Below, piece by piece: positions 44,492 to 51,916 of a stretch of DNA of 64,000 bases; within the stretch, counting starts at the first letter, position 1; every line of letters begins with the position of its first letter. Made by a program: the position numbers and the translations under genes. The notes under the pieces were generated by a model. The model saw only the letters and a program-made list of their open reading frames with translations, did not search any database and had not been told where the DNA came from. The stretch is from Halorussus vallis (GTDB lineage Archaea; Halobacteriota; Halobacteria; Halobacteriales; Haladaptataceae): assembly GCF_024138165.1 (NCBI RefSeq), contig NZ_CP100000.1, positions 2,914,001 to 2,978,000 on the forward strand, in the 5' to 3' direction.

Positions 44492-45145
44492 ATGAGCGAG
44501 ACAGCAGAACGCGTCCCGGTCGCCTGTCCGTCGTGTTCGCCCGACGAGGCGACGGTCCACGAGGTGCTGACGACCGGCGGCGGACGCGCCACCGTCCGCT
44601 GTACCGAGTGCAGTCACGTCCACAAGGTCACGCCCGACGAAGACGAGGAGGTCGAGCGCGACGTCATCGTCTCCCAGGAGGGAGAGTCGTTTTCGGCCAC
44701 CGTCGACGCCCCGCCGCAGGAGACCGTCGCGGTCGGCGAGGAGTTCGTCCTCGAAACGCCCGAGGCCATCATGGTCGTGCGAATCACCGACCTCCAACTC
44801 GGCGAGGAGCGCCGGACCGACGAGGCGAAAGTCGAGGACGTCGAGGCGTTCTGGACCCGCGCGGTCGACAACGTCCGCGTCAACGTCACCATCAACCCTA
44901 ACGACGGGAGCCACGACGACTCGACCAGCGTCAAGATCGACGTGCCCGGCGACCGCGAGTTCGAGGTCGGGAAGGTCGAGGAGTTCGGCAACGAGGAGTT
45001 CCGCGTCAAGTCCATCGCGGTGCGCGAGGACGCCCACGGCTACGACTTCAACCCGCTTCGCGAGGAGGGCGACACCGCGCTCGCCAAGGACATCAAACGG
45101 CTGTACGGCGACGACCAGACGTCCTCGGCCTGGTCGGCGTGGTGA
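44492..45145 (+). CDS. HVO_0476-family zinc-finger protein
   Basis: A 217-residue haloarchaeal protein. An N-terminal zinc ribbon has C12-x2-C15 and C37-x2-C40 (ACPSC, RCTEC). The rest is a beta-rich domain (VDNVRVNVTINPNDGSHDDS) and a charged C-terminus. The family is widespread in haloarchaea without a known function. Six nucleotides separate its stop from the GTG of the PCMT gene, so the two probably form one transcript. Confidence 0.85.
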   Translation: MSETAERVPVACPSCSPDEATVHEVLTTGGGRATVRCTECSHVHKVTPDEDEEVERDVIVSQEGESFSATVDAPPQETVAVGEEFVLETPEAIMVVRITDLQLGEERRTDEAKVEDVEAFWTRAVDNVRVNVTINPNDGSHDDSTSVKIDVPGDREFEVGKVEEFGNEEFRVKSIAVREDAHGYDFNPLREEGDTALAKDIKRLYGDDQTSSAWSAW

Positions 45146-45151
45146 TTTAGC

Positions 45152-45856
45152 GTGACGCGGGGGTGGGACCACGCGACCGACGGGGGCGAACGAGACGACC
45201 GCGGCCGGGGCAACCGCGACGACCGTGGCGAGTACGCAGCGGCCCGCGACCGACTCGTCGAGGTCCTCGCGAGCCGCGAGGACCTCGACGAGCGGACACT
45301 CGACGCGATGCGGGCGGTACCGCGCCACGAGTTCGTCCCGCCGAACCGCCGCGACCGGGCCTACGAGGACACGCCGCTGCCCATCGGCGACGGCCAGACC
45401 ATCAGCGCGCCCCACATGGTAGCGGTGATGGTCGACGACCTGGCCCTCGAACCCGGCGAGTCGGTACTCGAAATCGGCACCGGCTGCGGCTACCACGCCG
45501 CCGTCACGGCCGAGGTCGTCGGCCCGGAGAACGTCGCCAGCGTCGAGTACCACGAGTCGCTGGCGCGGGAGGCCCGCGAGCGACTAGACCGCCTGGGCTA
45601 CGGCGGCATCTCGGTCCGCGTCGGCGACGGCCACGAGGGCTGGCCCGAGCGCGCGCCGTACGACGCGGCCTACCTGACCTGCGCCGCCGCGGAGTTGCCG
45701 GACGCGGTGGTCGAGCAGGTCCGACCCGAGGGCCGACTGCTCGCACCCGTTGGCACCGCCAACCAGCGACTCGTCTTTGCCCGCCGACGCGCCGACGGCG
45801 GACTCGACCGCGACACGCGCGGGCGGGTCCGGTTCGTGCCGATGCAGGAGGATTAA
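45152..45856 (+). CDS. pcm: Protein-L-isoaspartate O-methyltransferase
   Basis: A 234-residue SAM-dependent repair enzyme for isoaspartyl residues. The hallmark GQTISAPHMVA (81-91) and motif I VLEIGTGCGYHAAVT (about 105-119) are both intact. The N-terminal 30 residues are charged and glycine-rich, unlike the core. The start is GTG. It is third-from-last in a run of SAM enzymes and may be co-expressed with the HVO_0476 zinc-finger gene. Confidence 0.92.
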   Translation: MTRGWDHATDGGERDDRGRGNRDDRGEYAAARDRLVEVLASREDLDERTLDAMRAVPRHEFVPPNRRDRAYEDTPLPIGDGQTISAPHMVAVMVDDLALEPGESVLEIGTGCGYHAAVTAEVVGPENVASVEYHESLAREARERLDRLGYGGISVRVGDGHEGWPERAPYDAAYLTCAAAELPDAVVEQVRPEGRLLAPVGTANQRLVFARRRADGGLDRDTRGRVRFVPMQED

Positions 45857-45881
45857 GCCGGCGCCGACGCTACCGACCGAC

Positions 45882-46793
45882 ATGGACTACCGGGAAGCCC
45901 TGCTACTCCGGGCCGCCCGCGAGACGGGCGTCCTCGACGCGGTGACGACGCGCGCCGGAACGCCGACCGAAGTCGCCGACGAGACGGGCGTCACCGAGCG
46001 CGCCGCCCGTATCACGCTCGACGCGATGGTCGAACTCGGCTACCTGGAGCGAGTCGGCGACGGCTACGAGATTACGAACCGCGGCCTCGGGTTCGTCGCC
46101 AAGGCCGACGTCCACTCCGTCGGCCGGACGCCCCACGCGCTCGACTGCGTCGACCGCTGGCTCGAACTCCCCGAGACGATGCGGACCGGCGACCCGCCCG
46201 ACCCGCCCGAGGACTGGACGGTCAACTTCGTCGGCGCGATGGCGGCCACCGACGAGACGACGGTCCGGGCCGGCGTCACCGCGGCCGTCCACGCCAACCC
46301 GGACGCCGAGCGCGTCCTCGACGTCGGGGGCGGCCCCGGCCTCCACGCGAAGGAGTTCGCTCGCCGCGGGTTCGACGTGACCCTTCTCGACCGACCCGAG
46401 GTGCTCGACGTCGCGCGGCCGTCGCTCGAACGCGAACCGGTCGACCTCGTGGCGGGCGACGCGACCGAGGAGTTACCCGGCGGCTTCGACGTCGTCTTCT
46501 GCTCGCGGGTCGCCCACGGACTCGGCCCCGAGGAGAACCGCCGACTGTTCGAAAACGCCTTCGACGCGCTCGAACCCGGCGGCGCGGTCGTCGTCCTCGA
46601 CCGGGTGCGTAGTCGGTCCCCGGACGCCGCGCTGTTCGCGGCCCACATGCTCGCGAACACCGAGCGCGGCGACACCTACACCGAAGCCGAGTTCCGGGAG
46701 TGGCTCACCGCAGCCGGCTTCGAAGACGTCGAGGTCGGCGACGTTCCCGGCACCGACCGGCAGGCCGTCACCGGATTCCGGCCGCGCGATTGA
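45882..46793 (+). CDS. Class I SAM-dependent methyltransferase with N-terminal winged helix
   Basis: A 303-residue protein resembling family-2 O-methyltransferases. A winged-helix dimerisation domain (about 3-75, PTEVADETGVTERAARITLD) is followed by a Rossmann core with motif I VLDVGGGPGLHAKEFARRGF and a post-I acidic region (LLDRPEVL). The substrate is unknown. It starts 25 nt after pcm and is followed 26 nt later by a second PCMT-like gene, so a common transcript is probable. Confidence 0.82.
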   Translation: MDYREALLLRAARETGVLDAVTTRAGTPTEVADETGVTERAARITLDAMVELGYLERVGDGYEITNRGLGFVAKADVHSVGRTPHALDCVDRWLELPETMRTGDPPDPPEDWTVNFVGAMAATDETTVRAGVTAAVHANPDAERVLDVGGGPGLHAKEFARRGFDVTLLDRPEVLDVARPSLEREPVDLVAGDATEELPGGFDVVFCSRVAHGLGPEENRRLFENAFDALEPGGAVVVLDRVRSRSPDAALFAAHMLANTERGDTYTEAEFREWLTAAGFEDVEVGDVPGTDRQAVTGFRPRD

Positions 46794-46819
46794 AGTCGCT
46801 CTGGCTCTACGGTCGGGGT

Positions 46820-47596
46820 ATGGACCCCGTGGTATTGCGCGACGACATGGTCGACAGCCTGGAGCACGACTCGAAGCGGGTCGTGCGCAGCGACGCCGTC
46901 AGCGCGGCGATGCGAGCGGTTCCCCGACAGGAGTTCGTCGGCGACGGCGACGAGCGGCAGGCGTACGCCGACCGGTCGTACGAACACCGGGGGACGCGCG
47001 TCCTCTCGCCGAGCAACGTCGCCCGCCTGCTCGAAGCCCTGGAAGTCGAGTCCGAGAACTCGGTGCTGGTCGTCGGCGCGGGCGTCGGCTACACCGCCGC
47101 CGTGCTCGCCGAAATCGTCGGGGAGCGGAACGTCCACGCGGTCGACATCACCCGCCACGTGGTGTACGACGCCCGCGAGAACCTCGCCTCGGCGGGCTAC
47201 GACGGCGTGTTCGTCGACTGCCGCGACGGCGCAGACGGTCTGCCGGAGTACGCGCCGTTCGACCGCATCCTCGTCGAGGCCGCAGCGATCGAACCGCCGC
47301 GGGCGCTACTCGAACAGCTCGCGTCCGACGGTCGACTCGTCATCCCGCTGGGCGTCAGCAATCAAACGCTGACGGTCGTCGACGGCGACGACGCGGCCGC
47401 CACGCTGGCGGGCGAGCGCAATCACGCCCAGCCGCTGGGCACCGTCGCGTTCGAACCGCTCCTCGTGGAGGGCGAGCAGGCCGGCGCCATCGAGCGAAAC
47501 CGGACGGTGCGCGAGGACCGCGAGCGCGCCCAGCGCGCCGCCGAACGCCGCACCGGCTGGGAGCAGGAGTGGATCGACTGGGACGGCTACCGCTGA
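46820..47596 (+). CDS. Divergent PCMT-like methyltransferase
   Basis: A 258-residue paralogue of the isoaspartyl methyltransferase fold. AMRAVPRQEFVGDGDERQAY and motif I LVVGAGVGYTAAVLAEIVG are related to PCMT, but the hallmark TISAP segment reads RVLSPSN. This loss of the substrate-binding signature suggests a different protein substrate. The C-terminal extension is charged (EQEWIDWDGYR). It closes a four-gene run with the zinc finger, PCMT and another methyltransferase. Confidence 0.75.
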   Translation: MDPVVLRDDMVDSLEHDSKRVVRSDAVSAAMRAVPRQEFVGDGDERQAYADRSYEHRGTRVLSPSNVARLLEALEVESENSVLVVGAGVGYTAAVLAEIVGERNVHAVDITRHVVYDARENLASAGYDGVFVDCRDGADGLPEYAPFDRILVEAAAIEPPRALLEQLASDGRLVIPLGVSNQTLTVVDGDDAAATLAGERNHAQPLGTVAFEPLLVEGEQAGAIERNRTVREDRERAQRAAERRTGWEQEWIDWDGYR

Positions 47597-47612
47597 CCGA
47601 TTTCGCCAGTCG

Positions 47613-48074
47613 TCACTCTTCTACGACCAATATCGCGGTGTTCTCCCGCTCGTCGGCGTACTGACTTCCCGCGGGCGGCTTGATGCCGATTTCGAGCGTT
47701 CCCTCCCGCTGGTTCGCGCCGAGCGTCGGGTCCAGGGTCACCTCCGCGACGCCGTCGTCTCCCGTCTCGGCCGTCCGCACGCCGTCGATGCTGGCCGTCT
47801 CTCCGCGCACAACCACCGTCGCGTCGGAGACGGGGTTGCCGTCGGGGTCGACGACCTCGATTTCGAGGGTCTTCTCGTCGGGGGAGATGACGTCCGGGGC
47901 CGGGCGCGCGTCGAGTTCGGTGACGGTCAGACCGTTGAGTCCCGACAGCATGTTCATCATCACCGAGAGGCTGGCGACTCCCACGACGAGGGCGATGACC
48001 AGGCGAATCGGAAGGCCTTCGATGCCGCGACTGTCCGACCGAAACCGCCGCCGGAGCGAACGTGACGAACGCAT
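47613..48074 (-). CDS. Membrane-anchored protein with carboxypeptidase-regulatory-like beta domain
   Basis: A 153-residue protein. Basic N-terminus (RSSRSLRRRFRSDSRG) and one hydrophobic segment (about 24-48, RLVIALVVGVASLSVMMNML) are reminiscent of archaeal pilin-like signal anchors. The extracellular part is a beta-sandwich (VVDPDGNPVSDATVVVRGET), like carboxypeptidase-regulatory or Ig-like domains. It is divergent from the HerA-like ATPase gene. Surface or pilus function is inferred only. Confidence 0.65.
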   Translation of the reverse strand: MRSSRSLRRRFRSDSRGIEGLPIRLVIALVVGVASLSVMMNMLSGLNGLTVTELDARPAPDVISPDEKTLEIEVVDPDGNPVSDATVVVRGETASIDGVRTAETGDDGVAEVTLDPTLGANQREGTLEIGIKPPAGSQYADERENTAILVVEE

Positions 48075-48150
48075 ACCCCGCTCTGGTCCCGTCCTCCGAT
48101 GTAAACCCTCGCGCGAAGGTTCAAGTGCGAAGCCGGGACCAACCTCGGCC

Positions 48151-49290
48151 GTGACTGAAGTCCTCGGACGGAAGCGCGCGGACGACGGCGACGCGACCGC
48201 GGAACGAGACGAGGCTACGGGCCACCTCGGGGCGTACCGCGCCCGCGACGGGAGCCCCGGCGCGACCGTGCGCGTCGACATGAACCGGCCGCACGCCGGT
48301 CTAGTCGTCGGCAAACGCGGCTACGGTAAGTCCTACACGCTCGGCGTTCTCGCGGAGGAACTCGCCCGAACTGGCGGGGTCGCGCCGGTCGTCGCCGACC
48401 CGATGGGCGTCTTCGGGTCGCTGGCCGACCTCGGTGAGGGAGACGTTTCCATCGTCACGCGCCCGCGTGTGAGTGCAGATGCACTCGCACCCCGAGCGTG
48501 GTGTGACCTGCTTGGCCTCGCCCCCGACTCGGCCGCGGGGACGCTCGTGTGGCGCGCCGCGGCCGAGCGTGACTCCCTCGCCGGCATGACCGAGTACGTC
48601 GCCGACGCCGAGGCGGTCCGTCCGGCACGCCGGGCGGCGTCCAACCACCTCGCGCTCGCGGCGTCATGGGGCGTCTTCGACGCCGGCGGCCTCGCGGCGG
48701 GCGACCTCCTCGACTCGGCCGCGACCGTCCTCGACCTGTCCGCGCTCCCGTCCGAAGCCGCCAACGCCGTCGTCCGAGCCGTCGCGAGCGGGCTGTACGA
48801 CCGGTGTGCGGGACGCGGTTCGCGTTCCGAGCGCGAGGACCTCGACCGACTGCCGTGGCTGCTCGTCGACGAGGCCCACGCCTTCTTCGACGGGGTGGCC
48901 GGTCCCGCTCTCCGGACGCTCCTGACCCGCGGCCGCCAACCGGGCGCGAGTTTCGTCGCCGCCACCCAACGTCCCGGCGCGCTTCCCCCGGTCGCCGTCT
49001 CGCAGGCCGACCTGCTCGTCGCCCATCGGCTCACCTCGCGGGCCGACCTGGACGCGCTCGCGGCGGCGCGACCCACCTACGTCTCCTCGCCGCTGGCCGA
49101 ACGGCTCCCCGAGCGACCCGGCGACGCGGTGGTGGTCGACGACGCGACCGAGAGCGTCCATGCCGTCCGAATCAGGGAACGGGAGACGCCCCACGGCGGC
49201 GAGAGCCCGCGCGCCTCCCGCGTCGCACGCGACGCGGGAGGCGCGCGAGGCGCACGTGACCCGCGAGGTGCGGAATGCGAACCGGAGTAG
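48151..49290 (+). CDS. HerA-like (DUF87) P-loop ATPase
   Basis: A 379-residue ATPase of the HerA/FtsK group. Walker A is GKRGYGKS (54-61), Walker B LPWLLVDEAHAFF (about 235-247), and a sensor-like RGRQPGASFVAATQRPGALP follows. HerA-type ATPases act in DNA translocation or resection with a NurA nuclease, or in surface assembly; no NurA gene is nearby. The GTG at 48151 follows a TTCAAGT TATA-like element. The last 30 residues (Arg/Ala/Gly-rich) are encoded by a large hairpin and have no domain character. Confidence 0.78.
   Translation: MTEVLGRKRADDGDATAERDEATGHLGAYRARDGSPGATVRVDMNRPHAGLVVGKRGYGKSYTLGVLAEELARTGGVAPVVADPMGVFGSLADLGEGDVSIVTRPRVSADALAPRAWCDLLGLAPDSAAGTLVWRAAAERDSLAGMTEYVADAEAVRPARRAASNHLALAASWGVFDAGGLAAGDLLDSAATVLDLSALPSEAANAVVRAVASGLYDRCAGRGSRSEREDLDRLPWLLVDEAHAFFDGVAGPALRTLLTRGRQPGASFVAATQRPGALPPVAVSQADLLVAHRLTSRADLDALAAARPTYVSSPLAERLPERPGDAVVVDDATESVHAVRIRERETPHGGESPRASRVARDAGGARGARDPRGAECEPE
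49209..49246 (+). repeat. 18-bp perfect hairpin inside the 3' end of the HerA-like gene
   Basis: Arms 49209-49226 and 49229-49246 are exact complements with a 2-nt loop. It looks like the terminator hairpins at other gene ends but lies within the reading frame, before the stop at 49290. Confidence 0.5.
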
Positions 49291-49336
49291 CTTCGAAAGC
49301 GGTATCTCGCCCGCGGCGGTGGTCGACGACGAAACG

Positions 49337-49834
49337 ATGTCGGAGACGAACGCGCGGTCGGCGGGCGACGAGTCGGCGACGGCCGGGACCGAGCGAAGCG
49401 GGTCGCCGGCGACCGATTCGGCCGCCGGCGACCCGTCCCACCTCTCGCGGCTGAAGCCCGCGCTGCTCGTCGCGGCCGGCGGGTTCGCCGGCGCCGTCTG
49501 CCGTCATGCCGTCGCGCTCGCGCTCCCCGGCGGATTCCCGTGGGGGACCCTCGCGGCGAACGTCGCAGGGAGCTTCGCGCTCGGGGTGGTCATCTACGAA
49601 ACCCGCCTCGTCGGCCACCTCGGCCGGGAAGCCCGCCTCGTCGTCGCCACGGGTTTCCTCTCGTCGTTCACGACCTACAGCACCTTCGCGGTCCAGACCG
49701 CGTCGCTGTCGCCCACGCTGGCGGCGGCGAACGTCGGCGCGAACTACGCGCTCGGCTTCGCGGCGGTGCTCGCGGGCCGGTCGGTCGTCCGCTCGCTCGC
49801 GGGTCGCTCCGCTGAGACGGAGGGGCCGGAGTGA
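49337..49834 (+). CDS. crcB: Fluoride ion channel CrcB (subunit 1)
   Basis: A 165-residue membrane protein with four helices after a 35-residue hydrophilic N-terminus. Signature elements are GGFAGAVCRHAVAL, GTLAANVAGSFALGVV and GFLSSFTTYSTFAVQT. CrcB/Fluc exports fluoride as a dual-topology dimer. The next gene encodes a second CrcB and overlaps this one by 4 nt, so a heterodimer is likely. Confidence 0.92.
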   Translation: MSETNARSAGDESATAGTERSGSPATDSAAGDPSHLSRLKPALLVAAGGFAGAVCRHAVALALPGGFPWGTLAANVAGSFALGVVIYETRLVGHLGREARLVVATGFLSSFTTYSTFAVQTASLSPTLAAANVGANYALGFAAVLAGRSVVRSLAGRSAETEGPE

Positions 49835-50181
49835 ACGCGTTCGTTCTGGTTGGCGTCGGCGGCGTTCTCGGTGCGCTGTCGCGGTACGCGGTCGGTCTGT
49901 GGCTCCCCGGCGAACGCTGGGACACGCTGGTCGTGAACGTCCTCGGGAGCGTCGCACTGGGCGTGCTGACGGTCGGATTCGCCGACGGCGCGGCCCTGCT
50001 GGCGCTGTTCGGCACCGGCTTTTGCGGGGCGTTCACCACGTTCTCTAGCTTCGCGGTCGAGACGGTGCTGTTGTTCGAAGACGGCGAGCGGCGACTCGCC
50101 GCCGGAAACGCGGTTGTGAACCTGGTCGGCGCGCTGGTCGGCGTCACCGTCGGCGGTTGGGCGGCGGCGCTGTTGGGGTGA
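49831..50181 (+). CDS. crcB: Fluoride ion channel CrcB (subunit 2)
   Basis: A 116-residue four-helix protein without an N-terminal extension. Signatures are GGVLGALSRYAVGLWLPGER, TLVVNVLGSVALGVL and GTGFCGAFTTFSSFAVETVL. The GTG start overlaps the stop of the first CrcB gene by 4 nt, so translation is coupled. The pair would assemble antiparallel. Confidence 0.92.
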   Translation: MNAFVLVGVGGVLGALSRYAVGLWLPGERWDTLVVNVLGSVALGVLTVGFADGAALLALFGTGFCGAFTTFSSFAVETVLLFEDGERRLAAGNAVVNLVGALVGVTVGGWAAALLG

Positions 50182-50192
50182 CCGCCGTCGGG

Positions 50193-50372
50193 TCACCGCA
50201 CGAGGTCCCACACCCACAGCGCGACGCCGACACCGACGAGAGCGATGCCGAGGGCCGACGTGACGGGTTCGGGGACGAGGAACAGGACGACGCCGACGAG
50301 CACGAGCGCCGGAACCAGTTCCTCGTCCAGAAACGCCTCGTTCTCGTCGGCGTTCGAATCGGTTTCGGTCAC
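50193..50372 (-). CDS. Small two-helix membrane protein (59 aa)
   Basis: A GTG at 50372 opens a frame beginning MTETDSNADENEAFLDEELV, followed by two hydrophobic helices (about 20-34 and 39-54) and ending WVWDLVR. Acidic N-terminus and hydrophobic core make it look like a real haloarchaeal membrane micro-protein. It is convergent with crcB, the stops being 11 nt apart. Confidence 0.6.
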   Translation of the reverse strand: MTETDSNADENEAFLDEELVPALVLVGVVLFLVPEPVTSALGIALVGVGVALWVWDLVR

Positions 50373-50533
50373 GATTCGACGGACGGTTCCCTCGGAGTTA
50401 CTCCTTGGGGCGCGGGTACGAGAAACCGGACGAACGTCGGACGTGACTCGAACTCGAGAACGCTGTCCCTCGATGAGTCTTCGACAGATATTCGATGAAG
50501 CTGCTCGCTCGCCGGTTAGTTCGTTGCAGAAAG

Positions 50534-50606
50534 CGCCCGAGGCGGGATTTGAACCCGCGTCACAACCGTGACAGGGTTGTATGATGGGCCACTACACCAC
50601 CCGGGC
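50534..50606 (-). tRNA. tRNA-Asp (GTC), copy 1
   Basis: A complete 73-nt cloverleaf on the minus strand: acceptor GCCCGGG with CTCGGGC, anticodon loop CTGTCAC (GTC), T-arm CGGG-TTCAAAT-CCCG and discriminator G. It is identical to the copy at 51314-51386, and identity extends 10 nt upstream of the tRNA 5' end. CCA is not encoded. Confidence 0.97.
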
Positions 50607-50687
50607 TTTCGAACGCATCTCTACGTATTCCCCGCCCTTATTAAGCAGTGTCGGTTTCGTCCACCATTGGTAGCTGATGGCGTGGGT

Positions 50688-51104
50688 CTAATACGGGATC
50701 TCCCCGGTGAACTCGTACTCCGTCGCCCAGTTGATGGAAGGGTGGGGTATTTCGGCGTCGAAGCGGAGTTCCATCTTCTGTTCGGTCGCGTCGTCGATGC
50801 CGATCCAGTACATCTTCCCGTTTCCCGGATATCGGACGAAGAAGGCGTCGACTTCCCCGAGGTACGTACTCTCGTGATACTCCCCTTCTCTGGTCGTCTG
50901 TGAGTGTGTGTTGAACCGCATCGTATTCGCCTTGTTCTTCCACGCGGTCTTACACTGAATTCGGAGTAAGTGACCGTCGTCGTCAACGACAAGGTCGTAC
51001 CTGTCGTTGTCCCCGAATGGAACTGAGACACTGTATCCTGCCGAAAGGAGTTCGTAAATCGCCTTCGCCTCCGTTTCGTCTCCAGTGTGCTTCGAGTTCG
51101 TCAT
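50688..51104 (-). CDS. PD-(D/E)XK endonuclease-like protein (group I intron endonuclease type)
   Basis: A 138-residue small nuclease. GDETEAKAIYELLSAGYSVS (E10/E12) is followed by DRYDLVVDDD (D37) and LLRIQCKTAW (Q50-C51-K52), the full D...QxK set. The layout matches the PD-(D/E)XK endonucleases associated with group I introns. The C-terminal half includes FFVRYPGNGKMYWIGIDDAT. It is flanked by two identical tRNA-Asp genes 780 bp apart, which suggests that this segment moved into a tRNA-Asp locus. There is no integrase within the segment. Confidence 0.72.
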   Translation of the reverse strand: MTNSKHTGDETEAKAIYELLSAGYSVSVPFGDNDRYDLVVDDDGHLLRIQCKTAWKNKANTMRFNTHSQTTREGEYHESTYLGEVDAFFVRYPGNGKMYWIGIDDATEQKMELRFDAEIPHPSINWATEYEFTGEIPY

Positions 51105-51313
51105 CTCCCCCTTTTCGGCTCTTTCTCCGTGATAAATAGTCGCCCTCGTCGTAGACGACTCACGTCTGTACGGTGGTGGTGTCGTTCTACTATTCGGAAA
51201 CTACGTCAACAGAAGGCGTCTAGGACGAGGCCCAATTTGGTCCAAGGATAACCTTGGATTCCGACACTCGCTCGAAGCTTCGCTCCTCGTTCGGAAGTTG
51301 AAATCGAAAGGAA

Positions 51314-51386
51314 CGCCCGAGGCGGGATTTGAACCCGCGTCACAACCGTGACAGGGTTGTATGATGGGCCACTACACCACCCGGGC
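51314..51386 (-). tRNA. tRNA-Asp (GTC), copy 2
   Basis: Identical in sequence to the copy at 50534-50606, with the same anticodon GTC, arms and discriminator. An 83-bp exact direct repeat (50534-50616 and 51314-51396) is formed by the two genes with their 5' flank. It is preceded on the minus strand by a CTTAAG TATA-like box near 51420. Confidence 0.97.
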
Positions 51387-51687
51387 TTTCGAACGCGTCT
51401 CAGCGTTGTCCCCGGTCGAACTTAAGGCTTCTCAAACGAAACCGAGGTGCGGAACCGCCTCGGGATGGGGCCGCGGCCCGTTCGTGACCGCCGCAAACGA
51501 TATATACCCAGATAGAGACTGTGCCACCAGTGGGCATCCTCCCCGCGGTCGGGTACTCCGGCGCGAGTGGGGTCCGGTAGACGACGGTCTGCGGCGCACT
51601 TAGCAAGTCTTAAATGAACTCCGCGAGTAATACCCTGTAGTATCTCGTGACAGCCATTTCTCCATCTGCGCAGAGACCACCCCACAC
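51387..51687. promoter_or_regulatory. Divergent promoter region: tRNA-Asp and RNA polymerase operon
   Basis: This 301-bp region has no convincing gene. A strong TATATACC at about 51510-51517 and a TCTTAAATG near 51607-51615 are TATA-like and point towards rpoH. The exact start site of the operon transcript is uncertain. Confidence 0.45.
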
Positions 51688-51915
51688 ATGGTAGACGTAA
51701 GCCAACACAACATGGTTCCGGACCACAGCATCGTCGACGACGAGGAGTTAGACGGTGTTTTGGAGGAGTACGACATCAAACCGACCGACCTACCCAAGAT
51801 AAAGCGCACCGACCCGGCGTTGCCCGACGACGCCGAGATCGGCGACGTCATCAAGATCGTGCGAGACTCGCGAACGACCGACACCGCGACCGTATACCGA
51901 CTCGTCGTAGAATAA
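51688..51915 (+). CDS. rpoH: RNA polymerase subunit H (RpoH/Rpb5)
   Basis: A 75-residue subunit of the archaeal RNA polymerase, equivalent to the C-terminal part of eukaryotic Rpb5. It has the conserved [20 protein letters not shown] and [20 protein letters not shown], then VIKIVRDS. It is the first gene of the polymerase operon; rpoB'' begins 1 nt after its stop. Confidence 0.96.
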   Translation: MVDVSQHNMVPDHSIVDDEELDGVLEEYDIKPTDLPKIKRTDPALPDDAEIGDVIKIVRDSRTTDTATVYRLVVE

Positions 51916-51916
51916 A

